A stretch of 64,000 bases of DNA, taken from the NCBI GenBank assembly GCA_963921935.1, contig OY998175.1:208336655-208400654 (forward strand), given 5' to 3'. The stretch is from Galeruca laticollis. Taxonomy: Eukaryota > Arthropoda > Insecta > Coleoptera > Chrysomelidae. The notes under the pieces were generated by a model. That model made no database searches and had not been told where the DNA came from. It saw only the letters and a program-made list of their open reading frames with translations. Below are positions 46,022 to 58,970 of this stretch, one piece after another (position 1 is the stretch's first letter; the number at the start of each line of letters is the position of its first letter). The translations under genes and the position numbers were made by a program.

Positions 46022-46922
46022 TTTTAGAGACTTTTCGTGATGTTTATTTAAAACGTTAATAAGATATCTCCTAGATGTCTTAATTTTATTACCAACTCTA
46101 TTAACATCCATGTCATGTAAATAAAACATATTTTTGATGTACACAGTAATACTTGAATTCGCAGTTACATACACATCCTATGAACTTCTTTTTAGTAACT
46201 TCCTATGGGAAACATTCATATGGTGTTAATTTGTATACTTCTCACTAATGTCACATACAGAACTTTACTGTAATATTACAAATTAACATGTTTCTAAGAT
46301 GATCACATGTTGCAGTTACTTTTACATCTTTCGTAATAATTTTTATTAACATCGTACTTATTACGTCTGTACGACGTTAGTTCATAAAAAAACTCTCAGT
46401 AATATCTCATATTAAACATCACAGTAACATAAAAAAGAAGAAAACAGAAGAGGAACTGATGAACGAAACATACAGTAGTTATCTGTGGAAACAAAAATGA
46501 CAAGCATGAAATGGCGGATGGTTTTCAGTTATGTGTTATATTTTATTTGCAGGAAGCACATGTTTTGCAAGTAGCACTTGAATAAAGTGGTCTTCGTTTT
46601 CGTGAGTTCCTACTAAGCTACAGTCTATACTTAGTTATAATTCTTGTTATAATGGACGAACAACAATTGTTATCGGTAAGTACCTTTCCAAAATCATAAT
46701 TATTAAAACTTAATACTCATTCAATACTTTAATCGGCTATTATACATTGAAATTCCAGGTGGCGGAATTGTACACTAACATTACAAAATAAGGTTTTTTT
46801 CAATTTTTAAAATATTTCAGTTACCTAGTAAGTATATTTTGAAAACGATTCACAATATTTCAAATCCTAGATATGCATTATACCCTACAAAAAACTTGAT
46901 ATTGCAATAGGGTAGATATTAT
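46022..46922. mobile_element. 3.2 kb repeat copy 2, left part
   Basis: This matches 14226 to about 15044 of copy 1, with small indels. One insertion near 46170-46260 is absent from copy 1. The first 28 bases appear to be preceded by a partial tandem duplicate (TTTTTGTGATGTTCTTTT). It ends at GGTAGATATTAT, where 12.2 kb of foreign DNA begins. It carries the second example of the exon-like ATGGACGAACAAC block. Confidence 0.9.
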
Positions 46923-47867
46923 CAAGAGTGACTGCTCGTCACTCGCGCCATGTCACGTCTCGACTCCGCCCTCTTTTAAATATTTTTGCGCTAGACGGCA
47001 GACACTCTTATACCGAAAATTTCGTCTTTTCCCTCTTTCCGCAATTCTATTTTTTTTAATTAATTAAAAAGTATATTATCTACAGGCAAAGTATGCATAC
47101 ATTTGCCATATAATTCATATATGATCTTCCATTTGCAGCATCATTGATAATTTTCCATGTATTTATTGAAAATATATTCAGTTCTAAAAAATAAAAGTAG
47201 TAACTTTTGTAAAAATATTTCTAAAGTTTAAGGTTTCTCATGTGTGGCTTCGATATTTCGCTAAAAAAATCAATGTCGCTACCGGTGATTCATTTATTGC
47301 AGGTGTGGTGGTCGATGATTAAATTTTATTCACCCTGATGCCCTGAATCTCGTTATTCCTGACGTCGTCCCGAACGTCATGCATACGCTAGGCTGTGAAT
47401 GCTCTATTTGTGAATAGTTCCTAAAAATTATATTCTCGAGCACCGTTCCTACAATCATCGAATTGTATCGTCCCTCACAAAAGCGTCAGTTGACGTTACA
47501 ATACAAATGTCATTTGTCATTTTGTTATGTCAAATATAAATATAAACAAGCTTTCCTTTACTCATTTGGAACATTTTCATAAAGTGTATTTAGTCCAACA
47601 ACAAAAGCTACTCTGTAACTGGTCGTTACGGTAACGATTACTATCTTAAGGATACTTTTTCAGAGTAGATTCTGTAATAATATCGTTGCGTTAAAATCTA
47701 AAGACAAAACATAACGATAATATTTTTACAATTTTATAAAGGTTGGTATATTTTTGACATATTGTGTAGTTGTGTTAGGCTGGAAAAGATTACCTATATA
47801 TTTGTTTATAGAAGTTTTGTTAAATAAGATTTTTATTCACTTACTCACGTAACTTTTATTATGGATA

Positions 47868-48363
47868 AAGACAAAGTTAAAACACCAAGACAATATAGGA
47901 ACAGTGTATAATGTATTTGGATGAATTGAATACAAAAATGAACCGTTTAGTAATAACAAATTTGATGCTATAAGCCCTGTTATTATTAAAAACATAGGGA
48001 AACAGCTTTCAGAAAAATTTAATAGTTTAGGTGGTCCTATTAAGGATTCTGCAGAATGGAAAAGGGTACGTATAATACTTGATTCAAAGTAAGATTTCTA
48101 AGAATCAACCAGTTGAACACTTGGTTGAAGAGTCACTTAAAAGACCATCAAAGAAAAAAAAACGTCAAGTACTGGGGTGCAAGAATTTAAAAGAAAGTAA
48201 TTGTAATGATGAAAGTGAAAAAATAACAATCCTGAGAGAAATTGCAAAAAATGTCAAAGAAAGGAGGGTAATAGAGGAAAAAATGCTAAACCTGTGTCAA
48301 TTCAATCTTCGGGTAAAGTATCCTGATTATGATTATGTGTTGAACTTGGATTCATATTCTTAA
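47868..48363 (+). pseudogene. Harbinger Myb/SANT-like accessory gene
   Basis: Shifting frames read YLDELNTK, then NNKFDAISPVIIKNIGKQLS and GGPIKDSAEWKRV. This is the SANT-like domain typical of the Harbinger accessory protein (compare LGPPVKDVAGWKKVW). The last frame (48079-48363) continues with a basic KRPSKKKKRQ segment and a coiled-coil-like NVKERRVIEEKMLN. The protein would bind the element ends. At least two frame breaks are present. Confidence 0.65.
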
Positions 48364-49281
48364 ATTGCCCACAGTGTGCCCCCCTGTCCGTAAGTTGGTG
48401 TCAACTTTTTTGGTATTGATTTTAGTTATTAAGTTATTCTTCATTTCTACATGTTCTAAATCCTAAAACGCGATAACCTTATATCAATATTTATTAGTAG
48501 TAAACAAGATTCGTCATAAAGTATCAATATAGCTCAAGAGAAAAGTACCTTTATTTTTGAAAATATCAAAAAATTGCACTTTAAAAAGTTGTTAGCAATT
48601 GAATTTAATACTCACTTGCAGAGTTACAGCCACCTGATCTAGTATTATTTCACTTTCTGTTTCAAATTTTGTTTCAAACTGTTACATATACTTTAATCAG
48701 TGTTATTGGGAAAAATCATATACAGTGCAAGTTCTTTAAAACCCGACAGACCAATTTTTTTATTCGAAGTGATAGAGTAGTACTTCCTAAGTAGTTAAAT
48801 TATTTTCTACAACTCTGCCTTGAGGAGTACTACTCTATCACTTCGAATAAAAAGTTGTCCTATGTAAGGTTTTAAAAAACTTGCATTGTCGTTATGTTTA
48901 GTAAAATAACATAAAAAAAATAATTCACTAAACAACTTCAATTATCTTCCTATAAAAGAGTTAATTTGAATTTATAGTACATTATCGTATTAAAATGGAA
49001 ATTGTGAATTTTCTGGAATTGTTATTTTAATAATTGATTTTTTTTATTTTGATTCTTATAAATGGTACCATGTAAGAGCCATAACACACGAAACTTAAGA
49101 AAATTGTTCTTCAATTATTGTATTAAAATATACAATAAGTCTTGCTCAATTAAAAAGATTATTTATAATTTGATTCCAAACTATATTATTAACCCTATTT
49201 AATAATTGAGCATTGTCCAATCGGCCAATATCATCTTCATCGACAAAATTGTTGTCATCTTCCTACAAAATTAGTTATTCA

Positions 49282-49524
49282 TCAATTTGTATATTCCGAA
49301 AGAAGGAGATTGGAACTTAAGGGAACTGTGGATCGAAATAACAACGAACTCATAATATAGGAAAATGCCGAAGAAGATGAAGAAGGTACAATCCTTTTTA
49401 TAATAATGTTGTGGAGCATAACACAAGCATATATAATTCTTAACACAAATGCAGGATCGTATTGCACACCTTTGAGCATTCCATTGGTTCTTTCAATGCA
49501 GTTCCCACCTTTTATGAATGACAT
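49282..49524 (-). pseudogene. Harbinger transposase C-terminal tail
   Basis: The frame reads NCIERTNGMLKG, holding the conserved Glu region, then VLRIIYACVMLHNIII, the Harbinger C-terminal ACVVLHN motif. Several residues are missing between the two. Upstream sequence on this strand no longer resembles a transposase, so the core has been deleted. Confidence 0.75.
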
Positions 49525-49689
49525 TGTTACTGATTAGAGAATAGGCCTCTAAAATTTGGTTCATAACCGACACAAAATTTAGCAGATAAGGCTAGAGTAG
49601 TTACATTTGTTTTAGAATGAAGAATGTAACAATTACTAGTATTACAATCTGATAAATTATATTAACAACTTATTGCAACAAAGCATCTC

Positions 49690-51320
49690 TTCGTTGAATG
49701 ATTGGTCCTGATGGTATTCCAAATTTGGTCTTGAAACAGGGTAGTATATCCTTAATGCTGCCTTTGTGTCAGCTATTTCATTTATCTTTATCTTCAGGTA
49801 TGTTTCTTGATAGTTGGAAGTAAAGTTTTGTTTCCTCGATAGTTAAATCAGGTTCAAGAAGTGATATTAAAAATTATCGCAGTGTATCTATACAGTCTTC
49901 AATTCCAAATGTTTTTGATAGTTTGATATATAACTGTTTGAATTGGCAGTGTTAAGAGATTATAATTAATGAGCAGCACGACTTTAGGGGGGGGGGTCGA
50001 TTTACATTAACCAATATGCTTATATACAATGGTAAGCTGTCTGCTGCCTTAGAGAGAGGGGATCAGGTTGATGCCATATATACTGATTTTTCCTAAGCTT
50101 TCGACATAGTTAATCACTTGTTGATTGAGGAATTAAAAAATTTAGGATTTTCAGACAAATTAGCGAATTGGGTGTTTAGTTTTCTTAGTGGGATAAGTTT
50201 GAAGGTAAAAATTGGGAATTTTTTGTCAAGAGTGATTGGTGTAAGCGCTGGGGTCCCCCGAGGGGGGGGGGCACTGTTCTCCGTTGTTGTTTAGCCTGTT
50301 TGTTAATGATCTCAAAGATGATATAAAGGAGTGAGTTTTTAATGGTCGCTGATGATCTCAAATAATTCTTAGTGGTTTGGAATGACATCGATATTGGTTT
50401 AATTCAAAGGAAGCTAGATAATCTGTCTGAATGGTGTCGGATATCCTTGTTGGATTTGAATGTTGTAAAATGCTTTAAGATGTCTTTTAGGAAAAAGGAA
50501 ACTATGATCCCATTTTCGTATTCAATAGATGGTCAATTGCTGATAAGTAAAGAATTGGCTAAGGATTTGGGAATACTTTTTGACTCTCACTTAAGTTTTG
50601 GTGAGCATATCAATCAATTGGTGGTTGGGTCTCAAAGGATGTTGGGATTTACTTTGAGGAATTGTGATGATCTATCTTTGGAAGCTGTGAGGTCTGTTTA
50701 TGTTGGGTTGGTCAGATCTCAACTGGAATATGGAACAGTTATTTGGACGCCTCAGTATTTATATTGTTTATAAGTTATTACTCGAAAGATTACAAAACAA
50801 ATTCTTGAGATATTGTAATTATAGATTTAATTTGAATCTCATTGATCATGACTATTCTCATATTTTACATGAACTAAAATTGCTTACTCTGGATAAAAGA
50901 AAGCTTATGTTTGACATTTTTCTGATTTATTAAATACTAAATGGTATTGCATCATGTCCATCCTTGCTGCCTGAAATATAAATATATCTTGAAGTTCCAC
51001 AAAGAGCGCTGCGGCATTGTAAATTATTTTTCATTAGTTTTCACACAACTAATTATGATAGACATTCATTCATAGACAGATCTCTAGAATTTTTAAATAG
51101 AGAGGATATATTGAATGTTTTTAATGGCTCATTTCAAGTCTTTAAGAGTACTTTACTAAGGTTCCTTTCAAGTGATTGTATATATATGCTTGTTATGATA
51201 TTATCATGTTGTGTTACTGTTACTTAGTTAAGTTAGTTAAATGTAAACATAACCATATTGTATGCTGTTGTATTTTGTAGTGGGGGTTTTTCGTTTAAAT
51301 AAATGAATAAATATAATGAT
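49690..51320 (+). pseudogene. LINE reverse transcriptase, badly decayed
   Basis: The plus strand reads GPDGIPNLVLKQ, LFHLSLSSGMFLDSWK and KSGSRSDIKNYRSVS (RT fingers). Then come DAIYTDFS and AFDIVNHLLIEELKNLGFSD (palm), and GVSAGVPRG at a G10 tract. The YADD motif is reduced to VADDL. The cleanest frame (50372-50773) has the thumb: RKLDNLSEWCRISLLDLNVV and LGILFDSHLSFGEHINQL. It ends in a simple AAATAAATGAATAAAT tail. The copy is 5' truncated, and two G10 tracts disrupt the frame. Confidence 0.87.
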
Positions 51321-51558
51321 GAAATAAAACAATATAATTTATATAATTTGTTTAAAACTTCATTATATTTGAACTAATCTTCAATTTCAACTACTTGACG
51401 CGTTTCACTCACACAGTAGCTTTCTCGTAACGAATTCGTATGTTTACATCATTTTTAGTTAGTTTAATACATTTCATTCTATAATTTGGTTCAAAAGCTC
51501 AATTATAAATAGATTTTCTTTACGTTCTGTGTTGTTATTGACAGTGTAGAAAAAGTTT

Positions 51559-51562
51559 ATAT

Positions 51563-51634
<72 letters not shown>
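51559..51634. repeat. (TA)n microsatellite beside gypsy
   Basis: A TA repeat of about 75 bases with one phase break (ATATAATATA). The gypsy LTR starts at its right edge. 17.6/297-type elements prefer TATA-like targets, so this may be the expanded target site. Confidence 0.95.
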
Positions 51635-51636
<2 letters not shown>

Positions 51637-51952
51637 ACCTACGCCATTGCCCTTAGGTGGACAGTATATTGTGCTGATTAAGTATTAAGTATTTATATTA
51701 TTGTAGAATTGCTTAGTTGGTGTTTGTTACGAGGTTATTTAAATTCATGTTTATAATAAAAAAGTTAGTCTTGTATTTGAAATTGTTGAATTAGTTTGTC
51801 TTAGAAATAAAGTTAGTTTTTAAAAACACGGTTTCAGTTAACTAAAAGTTAAGTGGCGCAGTCAGTAGGATAGTCAATCGAAAGTTAAAGCATATAACAT
51901 TCGGTTCGTTTCTACGATTTATTGACTTCGTTCTATTACTGTAAGTGTTTTT

Positions 51953-53158
51953 ATGTCATATAGAGGACATACTAATCATTTTTCTGACACATCTGACGAT
52001 TCTGACTCAAATTCTGATTCTAATAATTCAAATTCAGGCTCAAACTCTTTTAACACTAAAATAAAATTAACTTTAGCATCACCAAAACTTTTTTCCATAA
52101 ATAATTTTAATAAAATGGCTACTCCACAATTACCTATTTTAAAAAAAGAATATCTGGATATGATACCAGAATTTGATGGAAACAATGCATTACTTCCTAG
52201 GTTTATTGAAATTTCAGAGAAATTAGTGAGTAAGTTTTATAATACTGTAGATGTAGGGGATTTTCAAAATGAATATTTGATGTCCAGCATCTTAGCAAAA
52301 ATAAAAGGTGAAGCAGCACATTCCTTCTTGTGCGATAAGAACTTGGGAAAATCTAAAAGATGCACTTCTTAATACTTATGCTGATAAAAGAGATATTTAC
52401 ACATTAAATATAGAACTTTCAGAAATGAAACAAGGTAATGAAACGCCTTTCGAATTTTATAATAGAATTCAACATTTATTAAATCTTCAAATTTCTTATC
52501 TCATTCTAATGTGAATGAACATTTAGTTTTAGGAAATTACTTTAAAAATTTGGCACTCAGAGTATTGCTACGCGGTTTAAAAGAACCTTTAGGTACATTA
52601 ATGCGTACGAAAAATCCAGAAAATTTAAATATGGCTTTAAATGTTCTTACAAATGATTTTCAAGTTTATATGACCCAGAATAATCATCCAAAAAATATTT
52701 TTTCAAATTTAAATACGCAAAATTATTCGCATAAAAATAAAACCAATTTCCAAAATAACGTGGCACATAGACAGCCACCTCTTAAGCCAAATTCTATGCA
52801 GAATTATCAACACACTAATCGAAATCCCGCATCAAACCCCCAAAATCGTCCATCAACTTCTTATAATTCTTCTAATAGGAATAATACAAGATTTTCTAAT
52901 AATGGTCATAACGTTTTTAAACCTAATCCAAATCAAAGATTTTCAAATCCAACTCCAATGAGTATGTCTACCAGAAACACACTTAGACCCCAACCCCAAA
53001 ATTATCAAAATAGGTTCCAACAGAACCCTAATCAACCTAGAAATTTTATCTCGGAAGAACTCCATAATATAGACGATTCCGATTGTATTTATGATGAATC
53101 CGATAATTTTTTAGAGACACCAGCCTCGGAACCAAATCAAACATTATCGAATTATTAA
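51953..53158 (+). pseudogene. gypsy gag remnant
   Basis: Gag opens MSYRGHTNHFSDTSDDSD and carries an Asn/Ser-rich N-terminus. The capsid-like region (LPRFIEISEKLVSKFYNTV) breaks at about 52330 and again at 52500. It continues with ENLKDALLNTYADKRDIYTL and LVLGNYFKNLALRVLLRGLK. A long Asn/Gln/Pro-rich tail (about 52690-53050) replaces a zinc knuckle, as in 17.6-type gag. It would form the particle shell. Confidence 0.82.
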
Positions 53159-53178
53159 ACTCAAATAATTCAGAAAGT

Positions 53179-56100
53179 GTGTTACCCTACATAATTTTCC
53201 CAGAACAAAATCTAAAAGTTTTAATTGATACTGGTAGCACAAGATCCTTTGTGACACCAGCTGTAGCTGAAAAATATTTCAAAAAATCTTATGTCAAAAA
53301 ACCATTCCATGTAAAATCTGCCTTTGGTAGCAGTCAACAAAATTTCTGCACTTTGATTCCAATCCCAAAAATGTTTAATTATAGGAAACCGCTCAATTTA
53401 GAATATTGCGTTTTCAAATTTCACGATCATTTTGATTGTTTGTTAGGATTAGATAATTTAAAAATACTCAATGCAATTATTGACTTAAATAATAATTTGC
53501 TTATGACTCCTTATAGTCAAATTAAAATGAATTACTTTGACATTAAAACTGGATCCACGAATTGTGTAGTAGTGCATCCACGTTGTGAGCAAGTAATTAA
53601 ATTAAATATTGAAAATGTAAAAAATGGTAATGTATACCATATACACGAATTGGGAAACTAGAAATCCCGGAATGTTTAACAAAAGTTGAAAATAATATAT
53701 AGCTTTATGTACAATTTTAAATCCTTCAGAATCCAACTTTCGAGTAGATTTAAGCCCTTCTATTAGTGTTGAGACATTCGATGAATACGAACAAACCCTC
53801 AACCCAAATTTCAATAATATTTATTCTGAAAATGTAAAATTTGATGTTTCGGAAGTTAGATTTGAACATATGAATTCCGAAGAGAAACCATCTGTATTAA
53901 AATTAGTTCAAGAGTATAGTGATATTTTTCATGTTGAAGGAAATACTTCTAATGAAATACCTATTTATTCAAAGTCATACAGATACCCTGAGGTTCACCG
54001 AACGGAAATTCAAAAACAAATTAAAAAAATGTTAAATGATAATATTATTAAGCCGTCCAGCTCTCCGTGGTCGAGCAATATCTGGATAATTCCAAAGAAG
54101 CTAGATGCTTCTCAAAAACCAAAGTATCGACTCGTTGTTGATGATCGAAAACTGAATGAGATCACAATTGGAGATCCATATCCATTGCCAGATATTACAA
54201 CGTTACTAGATAAGCTTGGACGTTGTCAATATTTTACAACATTAGATCTCGCTTCTGGTTTCCATCAGATCGAGATGGCTGAGGAGGATATTCCGAAAAC
54301 AGCCTTTAATATTGAAAATGGGCACTACGAATATGTGCGCATGCCCATGGGTCTGAAAGGGGCTCCTGAAACCTTTCAAAGGGTCATGGACAATATCCTA
54401 AGAGGTATACAGAACGAGAAATGTTTGGTGTACCTTGATGATATAATTGTGTTCAGTACCAGCTTACAAGAACACATAACAAATTTAAAAGAAGTATTCA
54501 ATAGATAAAGAGATTCTAATTTTAAATTACAAATTGATAAATGCGAAAAGAAGATGCATATCTGGGACATATTGTCACGCCAGAAGGTGTAAAGCCAAAC
54601 CCAGATAAAATTTTAGCAATTCAAAAATTTCCGATACCAAAAAATTCAAAACAATTAAAAGGATTCTTAGTACTCCTAGGGTATTACCGAAAATTTATAA
54701 AAGATTTTTCAAAATTAACTAAACCGTTAACTATCAGATTGAAAAAAGATGCAATTATCAATGTAAATGATTCAGATTATGTAGAATGTTTTGAAATGTG
54801 TAAAATCTGTTGATAAATGAACCAATACTTCAATATCCAGATTTTACAAAACCCTTTAACCTTACCACAGACGCCAGCAAATGCTTTAGGTGCTGTTTTA
54901 AGTCAAGGCAAAATAGGCTCTGATTTACCTAAGGCTTACGCCAGCAGAACCTTAAATGATTCAGAATGCAACTATTCTGTAATCGAGAAAGAACTTCTTG
55001 CCATAGTTTGGGCAGCGAAATACTTCCGCCCGTATTTTTTTGGCAGAAAATTTACAATAGTTACCGACCATAAACCACTTCAATGGTTATTCTCACTTAA
55101 AGATCCAAGTTCAAAGCTTGTCAGATGGCGCTTGAAACTTGAAGAATATGATTATGATATCGTATACAAAAAAGGTGCTTTAGATACCAAGAGCGATTGT
55201 TTGTCCCGAATTCAAATAAATATTAATGAAACTGAATTACAAGAACCCCAATGTTCTAAAAATTTATTAGTTTATATGGACAAATTTAATAAAAAACTCT
55301 CATCATCTCCCGATGATACTAGATCTCTAATAGTTGAAACGGATAATGAAAGTAACAATAATGAGGATGATGACGAAGACATCACAGTTCATACAAATGA
55401 AGAAAATCCTTTAATCGGTATACCAATTTCAGATTCCGCGATAAATATCGGTAAAAATCAATTAATATTTACAGAAGTAAATTTCGAACCAGCCATACCC
55501 ACTATTATAAAACTCTATGAAAATAAACAAAGAATTATTGTACAATTATCTAAAAATAATTTTGAGCAAGATGTGATTAATTTCGTGAAAGAATACATAG
55601 TACGTAAAATTAAATATTTTATCTATTTCGAGGACCCAATTCATGAAAAATTCAGTGTTATTCTACAAAATCACTTTCAAGATTCTCAAATTGACTTTGT
55701 TAAATGTAATAGAAAATTAATAGATGTTCCTTTAAATGAAGTTAAAGAAGTAATTCAAAATTACCACGAGGGTAAGACTAATCATAGAGGTCTATATGAA
55801 ACTGAAAATCAATTAAAAGCTTTGTATTATTGGCCTAATCAAAGAGCATCTATACAAACTTATATAAACGAATGCGAAGTTTTCCAGTTAAGCAAATATG
55901 ATAGAAAACCAATAAAACCATTTTTAAATGTTACTCACACAGCTACTAATCCTTTCCAAATTTTGCATTTAGACACGATAACCTTAGAAAATAGTAAATT
56001 TCTTACGATAATAGATTCATTTTCTAAGTATTGTCAAATGTATGAATTAAAATCTAGACGAGGAATAGAAGTAGCCCATAGTCTAATTAAATCTTTTACA

Positions 56101-56624
56101 CACCATTGTATACCAGAACAAATAATTTCGGATAATGGAACTGAGTTAAAAAATTCTGTTGTAAAGGAGTTATTAGAAACGCATAAAATTAAAATTCATT
56201 TTATAAGTTCTCAACATCCAGAATCGGATGGAATTGCCGAAAGATTCCACTCTACGATTATTGAACACATCAGACTTCTGAATAATCAGAAAGATTTTAA
56301 AAATGGGACTATTGAAAATAAAATACTTTATGCATTATTAGCTTATAATATAATAGCGTTCATTCTGCAACAAAATTGAAACCTAACGAAATAATTACCG
56401 GACACATAGATAGTAATACACCCTTCAATATAGAATTAGATCGACAAGTAGTTAATAATTATATACAAAATCATAAAGATAAAATGAAAATTTTATACTC
56501 GAATTTAAATCAAAAATTACAGGAAAATAAATCAAAAGTAATATCTAAAGCCAATAAAAGCCGAGAATTATTTGGAAGAATGTTTCTTTGTAAGTATCAA
56601 TTGAAAATAGAAAAAGGTGGATAA
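53179..56624 (+). pseudogene. gypsy pol remnant
   Basis: Protease has VLIDTGSTRSFV. The RT frame (53870-54508) has KYRLVVDDRKLNEIT, FTTLDLASGFHQIEM and CLVYLDDIIVFS, then a stop and a frame slip at about 54540. The RNase H start lost its TDAS motif, but YSVIEKELLAIVWA and VTDHKPLQWLF remain. Integrase keeps LHLDTITLENSKF, QIISDNGTELK and DGIAERFHST (D, D, E). One zinc ligand is changed: the family's C-x2-CQLSKYDR reads ECEVFQLSKYDR, Phe for Cys. A frameshift at 56375 splits the last 80 residues. Confidence 0.92.
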
Positions 56625-56640
56625 ATTTAATATACGACAT

Positions 56641-56789
56641 GGTATTTTAGATGATTTCATAAAATTTTGTGATTTAAACTTGTTTAGGTACTTTAATTGT
56701 TAATTAAATGGAAATTTTATTCTTTCTAAACTTGAGACGTGTACATGGCGCAAAGTTTTACTGACATCCATAGATGGCAGTTTTGGTAG
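56641..56789. other. Short tail between gypsy and piggyBac
   Basis: About 150 bp that belongs neither to the gypsy pol nor to the 3.2 kb repeat. It contains GAGACGTGTACATGGCGC, the inverted counterpart of a phrase near 46944. It also contains an ATCCATAGATGGCAG word whose TAGAYGGCAG core recurs near 46990. It may be the far end of Harbinger fragment C. Confidence 0.4.
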
Positions 56790-57028
56790 TATTATTAACT
56801 TTCCATTACTCGCGCCAAATTTTGGTACTTAATAACTCGCGCACGGTCTGGGAGACCGGGTAATGAATTAAGTAATTTCTGAGCTTACTTATTACTTTGT
56901 GAAGGATTTTAGGGTTATTTCATCATTTTGGGACAGAATAAAAGTCATTTATTAGGTTAGTTACAAAAAATATATTAGGCAAAAAAGCAGAACTGAGAAA
57001 TTGCATAACATAAAGATAACAAAAAAAA

Positions 57029-58727
57029 TTAACTTATATTTTCATAAGACGCATTACACATAGGACGAATATGTTCTAAACACAGATATTTTGCACAATT
57101 TTGACAAAAGTACTTCGTCTTTCTGTTTTTCTGCCAGGTACAGACTGCACAGCGGCCGACGGTTCCAGGGGTTCTTACTGGGGGCTCATCTCCAGCTGGG
57201 ACTTCACACACTTCTTGTAACCTGCTTCTTAGGCTCCTTGGCAAATTGGCAGATATAGCTCTTTCTTTTTGATAATCATACAAAAGGGCCATGGAGAGCT
57301 TAAGAAGAAATTCCTTTCGAGGCGTTGTTGAATCGGGATTGTTTCCATTATAAATGACAAATGCATTTATCCCAGCTACGTTCAGCATGCTATAAAAGGG
57401 GACCATTGGCCATCGTCTGGTACCACGAGCACAATTATATTGAGCACACAATTTATCGACCATGTCGACCCCTCCTTTGGTGTCATTATAAGTCATTATC
57501 ATTTCTGGCTTATTCGTACGAGGGTCAATGTCATCTGCAAAATGCATTGTTGAAATGAGAAGTACATTTTTACCTTTTTTTGGAATAAATGGAACCAGTG
57601 TTGTATTGTTGCAAAACCCAAACATTGAGGAACCGCTCGGTCGGCCTGTATTCTGTACAAATTCCAAAGGAAGCTGTCTCTTGTTCTTTCGAATGGTTCC
57701 TAGAAGGGTTAATTTCTTTTCTTTTAGACTTTCCGCAAGTTCCATACTGGTAAACCAGTTATCTGTGGTGACGTTTCTATTCGTACCATAGATATGTTGA
57801 GAAAGTCTTTCTACTACTGATTTAGCAGTCGTTTCTTTTTGAAACGGGCCTTCTGGCTGCTTACCCACATAAACTTCCATGTGACTGGTGTAAAACATAT
57901 GAGAATCAGAGAGTGCAAAAATTTTTATGCCATACTTATTTGGCTTGTTGGGTATATATTGCCTAAAGCTACAATTACCTCTAAATGCTTCAAGCTTTTC
58001 GTCTATGGTTACATGCGCGGAATGTGAGTAACACTTTTTTTGGTTATCGTTAAATTTTTCAAACAAAAGTCTGATCGGTGCCAATTTATCCATTTGGACC
58101 CTTTCTTGTCTTGTATTTATATCGTCAAAACGAAGGCATCGCATCAGGAATTGGAATCGTATTCTATACATTCCCAGGCGAAAAGCTTCAACGCCACTAC
58201 CATCTGTTCTCCAAAGGTCGCCCAGATTCATATGATTAGCTTTTCTGACTCCAGCAAGATATAGGATGCCAATTAGTGCTTTTATTTCTATGAGATTAGT
58301 AGTTCTCACGTCTCTTTCCCTCGAAAAGTTTTGAGCGATGCTATTAATTTTTATATTGGTGCAATCTACAATGATATTCAGCATTTCTTCGTCAAACAAG
58401 CACAGCCAAATATCGAGAGGACTTTTTGGATTTTGCGTAAGCTTTCACCCCTGGCAATTGCAAAACAATTTTTTGCACTAGTTGTTCTAATATTTTTTGG
58501 TGGAAAATGTTTTTTCCACTGTGTTACTGTGTTACTGTGTAACAGGAACAGGTACATAGTCACCTCCACCATCCTCAAATTCTTGCTCAGTGTCACTGTT
58601 TTCTGATCTCTGTTCTATGCTATCTATGTCCCCTTGCTCATCATCATCATCATTTCCATAATCTTCATCAGTTTCAACTTCTTCAAACAATCTCAAAAGT
58701 CTTGCTTGCTCCGTTTTGTGTTCATAT
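57029..58727 (-). pseudogene. piggyBac transposase, nearly intact
   Basis: An acceptor (TTTTTATTATAG) at 58728 opens an acidic N-terminus (LLRLFEEVETDED). It runs to about 58535, where frames shift twice before the clean 456-codon part (58399-57029). That part holds the DDE_Tnp_1_7 catalytic aspartates in HVTIDEKLEAFRG, NVTTDNWFTSMEL and MTYNDTKGGVDMVDKL. A C-terminal zinc-ribbon follows (CAVCTWQK, FCQNCAKYLCLEH). The enzyme excises at TTAA without leaving a scar. Only the linker between 58400 and 58540 is damaged, so the copy is young or recently silenced. Confidence 0.93.
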
Positions 58728-58940
58728 CTATAATAAAAATAGAAAATTGATTTCCAAAAAATTACAACCAAGAAAACACACGTTTCTATATGCAACGAGA
58801 TATTTCAACTATTATTTCATGACACACCTTATATTAGCATTATAGTATCAGAAATTTTCGTAAAAAAATGTAGAAAAGTCTAAAAAACTTACCGGTACTA
58901 TTTATGAAATCTTTTCAGCGACAGTTAAAATTAGTTACTT

Positions 58941-58970
58941 AAATACTCGCACCCGGTCTACTACACCGTG
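58941..58970. promoter_or_regulatory. Third subterminal piggyBac motif
   Basis: ATACTCGCACCCGGTCT lies inside the right end and resembles the ACTCGCGCACGGTCT words near both termini. Such internal copies in piggyBac elements can be transposase-binding sites. Function here is inferred. Confidence 0.4.

Larger units (their letters stand above)
46923..49560. mobile_element. PIF/Harbinger fragment C
   Basis: A plus-strand Myb/SANT-like gene and a minus-strand transposase tail lie convergently, as in other Harbinger elements. The left edge is where copy 2 of the 3.2 kb repeat stops. The phrase GCGCCATGTCACGTCTC at about 46944 recurs in inverted form near 56740, so the original right end may be near 56789. 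Most of the transposase is missing. Confidence 0.6.
51633..56640 (+). mobile_element. Ty3/gypsy element (17.6/297-like), 3' LTR missing
   Basis: A single LTR of about 220 bp starts TGTCACCTACGCC and ends before TGGCGCAGTCAGTAGGAT (51854), the primer site typical of the 17.6/297 group. Gag, protease, RT, RNase H and integrase follow in order. The pol frame stops at 56624. No second LTR and no env-like frame follow; the sequence soon joins host-repeat DNA at 56790. The copy is therefore 3' truncated as well as frame-broken. Confidence 0.9.
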
